From an uncultured Verrucomicrobia subdivision 3 bacterium (GTDB lineage: Bacteria > Verrucomicrobiota > Verrucomicrobiae > Limisphaerales > CAMLLE01): a DNA stretch of 7,077 nt. Each line of letters starts with the position of its first letter. Position 1 is the stretch's first letter. Position numbers and translations under genes: made by a program. This document shows positions 1 through 7,077 of this stretch, one piece after another. The stretch is from NCBI GenBank assembly GCA_946480555.1, contig CAMLLE010000156.1, positions 1-7,077 of the forward strand, in the 5' to 3' direction. The notes under the pieces are model-generated. The model saw only the letters and a program-made list of their open reading frames with translations. It was not told the DNA's origin and did not search any database.

Positions 1-127
1 CGATCATGAAATCATCTTTGTAGGCGTCCTTGAGCGAGGGTTTGTCCGCGGCTTGCGAGCTGGCGATGGCAAGCATCACCGCTGAAACGAGCGGCAACCG
101 TGAGCTGAACTTCGAGCGAGTCTTCAT
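1..127 (-). CDS. Probable GH10 endo-1,4-beta-xylanase, N-terminal fragment (cut by window edge)
   Basis: Only the first 42 codons are present; the gene runs off the left edge. The start ATG (127-125) follows an AGGAAA ribosome-binding site 7 bp upstream. Residues 1-27 form a signal peptide: basic Met-Lys-Thr-Arg start, hydrophobic core LPLVSAVMLAIA, and an Ala-rich cleavage region SSQAA. The mature start reads DKPSLKDAYKDDFMI. The pattern 'L-K-D-A-[YF]-K-x-x-F-[LM]-I-G' is typical of the first strand of GH10 xylanases, which cut internal beta-1,4 bonds of xylan with two catalytic glutamates; neither lies in the window. It is the fifth gene of the run, 32 bp after the CBM48-CE1 esterase, which fits a xylan-degrading locus. 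The family call rests on this one short motif, so another secreted hydrolase remains possible. Confidence 0.68.
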   Translation of the reverse strand, partial: MKTRSKFSSRLPLVSAVMLAIASSQAADKPSLKDAYKDDFMI

Positions 128-134
128 ATTCAAG

Positions 135-140
135 TTTCCT
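135..140 (-). promoter_or_regulatory. Ribosome-binding site AGGAAA of the GH10-like gene
   Basis: AGGAAA on the minus strand lies 7 bp before the ATG at 127. It is one of only two convincing Shine-Dalgarno sequences in the cluster and supports the start chosen for the partial xylanase gene. Confidence 0.6.
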
Positions 141-159
141 GCGATGCTTGAGCGATGGT

Positions 160-1395
<1,236 letters not shown>

Positions 1396-1418
1396 TCAAG
1401 GGCGCGCGACCGTTTCGG

Positions 1419-5113
<3,695 letters not shown>

Positions 5114-5129
5114 GGTTTTCGGCAAAAGA

Positions 5130-6737
5130 CTATGGGCCGTAGATGGCGAACGCAAAATCGGTGGTGCGGTTGTCCCGTTCTTTCGAGAGCTTCCTATCGC
5201 GATACGCAGCGCCATCGGAATAAACGTCGTTGCGGCTGACTCGCCAGAAGAACGCAGCGGAATTCTTCGCGCCCTGAAACTCCAGCGCGTAGCGGTGACC
5301 CGCCTTGAGCGCCACCTGGTTGTCGGCATCAAAATCAAGGTGCAGAAGACCGGGACCTTGCGGCTGATAGGCGAGGCGCAGGCCATTGCCCCTGCCCAGA
5401 AGGTTCGACTCAGGCGAATACGAAGGCGCGTTCGTCGCTGCATCCGCTGGACCCAGATCGTACAACGCCAGCGTTAGCGGATTCTTCGGGTCAGTTCCAA
5501 AGCCATCGCCGGCATACAAACTCAGGCGCGACATCCTCACGTCCTGCTTTACCACGAAGCTCTGGCTGATGTTCGTTGCGCCGCCATCACGATTGAAGCT
5601 GGCCGGCGTGGGAGTTTGCTGAAACGGGTTGGCCACACTCGCAATCGCAGGTGTTCCCGGCCAGGCCGACGGAAAACCAGCGGCGGACTGTGTGATCTTC
5701 ACTCCGGAATCGGTGGTGCCATGATCAACCGGATCTGGATAAGCCTCAGCCACGGACTTCGGCGGAATGCTGATGCCTTCCACTGTTTGCGTCACGGGCT
5801 GCATCGTGCCGTCGGGATTGTAATAGAGATATTCGACACACACCGAGCGTCGGCCAAGCGCGCCAGTCTGGCCGTCGGGCAGTGTCAGCGTCGCGTTGTG
5901 ATAAAACAGGTACGATTGCCCGTTGAAGTCGTTGAGAATGCCGGGATGAATCGTGTAGCTGTTCTTCGCTGGGCCGGTCAGGAAACCCCGATACGTCCAA
6001 GGCCCGGTGATGTTCGTTGCGGTTGCATAGCACATGCGCTCACCAAAACCTTGATGCGCGAGCGACGGATACGTGATGTAGTAAATGCCTTTGCGTTTCG
6101 AGAGCCATGGACCTTCCGTGTAGTTCGGCAGCGCGATCTTCTCGATCGGCCCGTCGAACTCCGTCATGTTGGGCTTCAACTTCGCCATGTGCAGAACCGG
6201 ATTGCCCCAGGCGATCCACGCCGTGCCGTCGTCATCAATCAACACGGTCGGATCAATGTCGTCCCAGCCATACGGCGTCGGCGTGGTTCGCTCGGTGACC
6301 AGTGCCGTGCCGCGCGCGTCCTTGAACGGGCCCAACGGACTTTCTCCCACAGCCACTCCAATCGCCTTGCCCACATGCGGCGCACCGTGCTGAACCGTCG
6401 TGTAGAAATAGAACTTCCCGTCCCGTTGGACCATCTGCGCTGCCCACGCATCGCCGGTCGCCCATTTGAAATCCGTGGGCTTCATGATCGAGCCATGCGG
6501 CGTCCACGTTTTGAGATCCTTCGACGAGTAGCAGAGCCATTCCGTGATGTTGAACATCTGGCTGCCCTTCGCTTCGTCGTGGCCGACGTATAGAAAAACC
6601 GTGTCGCCCACCACCAGTGGCGCGGGGTCAGCTGTGAACACGTCCTGAAGGATGGGGTTCGTAGCGGCCCGGCTTTCCGCCAGGAACATTGCCGTCAGAA
6701 TGCTAACGGCGAACAACTTTCGAATCATGGATTCCAT
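5130..6737 (-). CDS. Secreted GH43 glycosidase (arabinofuranosidase/xylosidase type) with C-terminal accessory domain
   Basis: 535 aa, first gene of the run. The start at 6737 was chosen because GGAAAG lies 5 bp upstream and a signal peptide follows at once (MESMIRKLFAVSILTAMFLAE, cleavage near SRAA). An ATG at 6728 is an alternative, and the open frame to 6830 adds a non-secretory Arg-rich extension. Residues about 27-330 are the five-bladed propeller of GH43, with all three acidic residues in place: base Asp37 in FTADPAP, pKa modulator Asp162 in WDDIDPTV, acid Glu208 in NYTEGPW. His263 in SYTIHPGI also fits. Family members remove L-arabinofuranose or D-xylose from arabinoxylan or arabinan; which one cannot be read here. 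Residues about 340-535 (NISQSFVVKQDVRMSRLSLYAG ending FAFAIYGP) form a separate, apparently beta-rich domain that I cannot name, possibly carbohydrate-binding. Confidence 0.88.
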   Translation of the reverse strand: MESMIRKLFAVSILTAMFLAESRAATNPILQDVFTADPAPLVVGDTVFLYVGHDEAKGSQMFNITEWLCYSSKDLKTWTPHGSIMKPTDFKWATGDAWAAQMVQRDGKFYFYTTVQHGAPHVGKAIGVAVGESPLGPFKDARGTALVTERTTPTPYGWDDIDPTVLIDDDGTAWIAWGNPVLHMAKLKPNMTEFDGPIEKIALPNYTEGPWLSKRKGIYYITYPSLAHQGFGERMCYATATNITGPWTYRGFLTGPAKNSYTIHPGILNDFNGQSYLFYHNATLTLPDGQTGALGRRSVCVEYLYYNPDGTMQPVTQTVEGISIPPKSVAEAYPDPVDHGTTDSGVKITQSAAGFPSAWPGTPAIASVANPFQQTPTPASFNRDGGATNISQSFVVKQDVRMSRLSLYAGDGFGTDPKNPLTLALYDLGPADAATNAPSYSPESNLLGRGNGLRLAYQPQGPGLLHLDFDADNQVALKAGHRYALEFQGAKNSAAFFWRVSRNDVYSDGAAYRDRKLSKERDNRTTDFAFAIYGP

Positions 6738-6742
6738 GGATG

Positions 6743-6748
6743 CTTTCC
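6743..6748 (-). promoter_or_regulatory. Ribosome-binding site GGAAAG deciding the GH43 start
   Basis: GGAAAG on the minus strand is 5 bp upstream of the ATG at 6737 and 14 bp upstream of the one at 6728. The spacing favours 6737. The far-upstream ATG at 6828-6830 lies inside a palindrome and has no comparable site. Confidence 0.55.
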
Positions 6749-6812
6749 AACTCTGGTTGCGCCGATGAAACACCGCGCCGCCGAAGACTACCCAACCCCG
6801 GCGCCCGTTCCT

Positions 6813-6830
6813 ATACGACGAGTGTCGCAT
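6813..6830. promoter_or_regulatory. 18-bp palindrome A, candidate operator (inverted partner of palindrome B)
   Basis: Plus strand ATACGAC-GAGT-GTCGCAT. Six of seven arm positions pair around a 4-bp centre. Its reverse complement, ATGCGACACTCGTCGTAT, matches the site at 6906-6923 at 16 of 18 positions. It lies about 75 bp upstream of the GH43 start, inside the expected 5' leader. A dimeric transcription factor site is the simplest reading; the regulator is unknown. Confidence 0.55.
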
Positions 6831-6849
6831 CTTTGGAGAGCTGGCATTC

Positions 6850-6867
6850 CATTGCCCGGAAGCAATG
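6850..6867. promoter_or_regulatory. Palindrome CATTGC-N6-GCAATG, candidate operator or small hairpin
   Basis: Perfect 6-bp inverted repeat around CCGGAA (6856-6861), lying between palindromes A and B and next to the candidate -10 hexamers. A further GCAATG half-site occurs at 6903-6908, overlapping palindrome B. It could be a second regulator's site; a 6-bp stem alone may also arise by chance. Confidence 0.3.
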
Positions 6868-6883
6868 AGCTGCGGAGTATAAT
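6852..6883 (+). promoter_or_regulatory. Candidate divergent promoter with consensus -10 TATAAT
   Basis: TATAAT at 6878-6883 is a perfect -10 on the plus strand. The best upstream hexamer, TTGCCC (6852-6857), is 20 bp away, longer than ideal. Transcription would start near 6890 and reach the plus-strand start at 7026 after about 135 bases, passing through palindrome B. The -10 overlaps the minus-strand -10 by four bases. Confidence 0.35.
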
Positions 6884-6906
6884 CGCGGACGTCGCGCCGT
6901 CAGCAA
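6876..6906 (-). promoter_or_regulatory. Candidate promoter for the GH43-to-GH10 operon
   Basis: On the minus strand, TTGCTG (6906-6901) and TATACT (6881-6876) resemble sigma70 -35 and -10 hexamers, with a rather long 19-bp spacer. Transcription would begin near 6870 and leave a leader of roughly 130 bases before the GH43 start. Palindrome B abuts and overlaps the -35, which is where an activator or a repressor could act. This rests on hexamer similarity alone. Confidence 0.35.
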
Positions 6907-6923
6907 TGTGACACTCGTCATAT
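6906..6923. promoter_or_regulatory. 18-bp palindrome B, candidate operator (inverted partner of palindrome A)
   Basis: Plus strand ATGTGAC-ACTC-GTCATAT, with six of seven arm positions pairing. Compared with palindrome A in the same orientation, the C-G arm pair has become T-A on both sides, so symmetry is kept. The centre ACTC and flanking GAC/GTC are identical. Centre-to-centre distance to A is 93 bp, close to nine helical turns. It overlaps the candidate -35 of the minus-strand operon. Confidence 0.55.
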
Positions 6924-7025
6924 TTCATCACTACCGCACCGTGCTAGCTTCACGCATAGTCTGGTCAAAAAGCGGCGTACCCCTCGTTGACGTTGCCGGA
7001 AAACGAGAATCGCACCACGAAAACA

Positions 7026-7077
7026 TGAAAAACCCAGTCCGTTTCTCTACCACAAACCGCAGCCGTCGAATCGGGTT
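7026..7077 (+). CDS. N-terminus of a divergent gene, possibly a type II pseudopilin-like protein (cut by window edge)
   Basis: ATG at 7026 opens a frame that runs to the edge: MKNPVRFSTTNRSRRIG, then TT-, encoding Phe or Leu. A short leader with several Arg residues ending in Gly, followed by Phe, is what precedes the prepilin-peptidase cut in proteins with a 'G-F-T-L-I-E-L-L' start. Such proteins are very numerous in Verrucomicrobiota and Planctomycetota and often carry a C-terminal DUF1559-like or lectin-like region. The diagnostic hydrophobic stretch is outside the window, so the family call is inference. There is no clear Shine-Dalgarno before the ATG. It is divergent from the CAZyme operon and separated from the GH43 start by 288 bp. 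Confidence 0.4.

Noticed and set aside
5114..5443. 110-codon N-terminal extension of GH95 into the GH43 gene
   Set aside because: The extension overlaps the 3' part of GH43 in another frame and is Arg/Ser-rich. It would bury the signal peptide that begins at the ATG at 5113.
6516..6525. GACGAGTA-like partial match to the palindrome core inside the GH43 gene
   Set aside because: Only the first seven bases of the ten-base core match and there is no dyad symmetry; it is coding sequence.
6738..6830. 31-codon N-terminal extension of GH43 to an ATG at 6830
   Set aside because: The extension is Arg/Gly-rich, precedes a proper signal peptide and starts inside palindrome A. The ATG at 6737 has a well-placed GGAAAG.
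6983..7007. CTCGTT / AACGAG inverted repeat with a 13-base loop just before the plus-strand start
   Set aside because: A six-base stem with a long loop and no T-run is too weak to call a terminator or leader structure.

Overview
The window is a tight run of secreted carbohydrate-active enzyme genes on the minus strand, reading from about 6740 down to the left edge. In transcription order it encodes a GH43 glycosidase with an extra C-terminal domain (6737-5130), a GH95 alpha-L-fucosidase/galactosidase (5113-2723), a CE1-type esterase with a small beta-rich N-terminal domain (2696-1419), a second CE1-type esterase with a CBM48/E-set N-terminal domain (1362-160), and the first 42 codons of what looks like a GH10 endo-xylanase (127 to beyond the left edge). 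Gaps are 16, 26, 56 and 32 bp with no visible terminator, so this reads as one operon. All five products begin with a signal peptide.

Taken together the enzymes fit stepwise attack on a decorated hemicellulose, most likely (arabino)xylan. GH10 would cut the xylan backbone, the CE1 esterases would remove feruloyl or acetyl esters, GH43 would remove arabinofuranose or xylose, and GH95 would remove terminal alpha-L-fucose or alpha-L-galactose. No SusC/SusD, transporter or regulator gene lies within the window.

The right end (6738-7025) is a divergent intergenic region. It holds two near-identical 18-bp palindromes 93 bp apart in opposite orientation, whose arms differ by a compensatory base-pair change. 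Between them are overlapping -10-like hexamers facing both ways and a separate CATTGC-N6-GCAATG palindrome. At 7026 a plus-strand reading frame begins whose 17 visible codons end in a basic stretch followed by Ile-Gly-(Phe/Leu). That is the expected leader of a type II pseudopilin-like protein, but the diagnostic hydrophobic segment is beyond the window.

The composition is GC-rich (estimated by eye at around 58-60%), ribosome-binding sites are weak for several genes, and the esterases carry Gly/Pro/Arg-rich loops. Together with SusCD-free CAZyme clustering beside a pseudopilin-like start, this suggests a soil- or plant-litter-type Verrucomicrobiota (Pedosphaera-like) or a similar PVC/Acidobacteria bacterium. 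The taxonomic call is inference only. No mobile elements, RNA genes or CRISPR arrays were seen.
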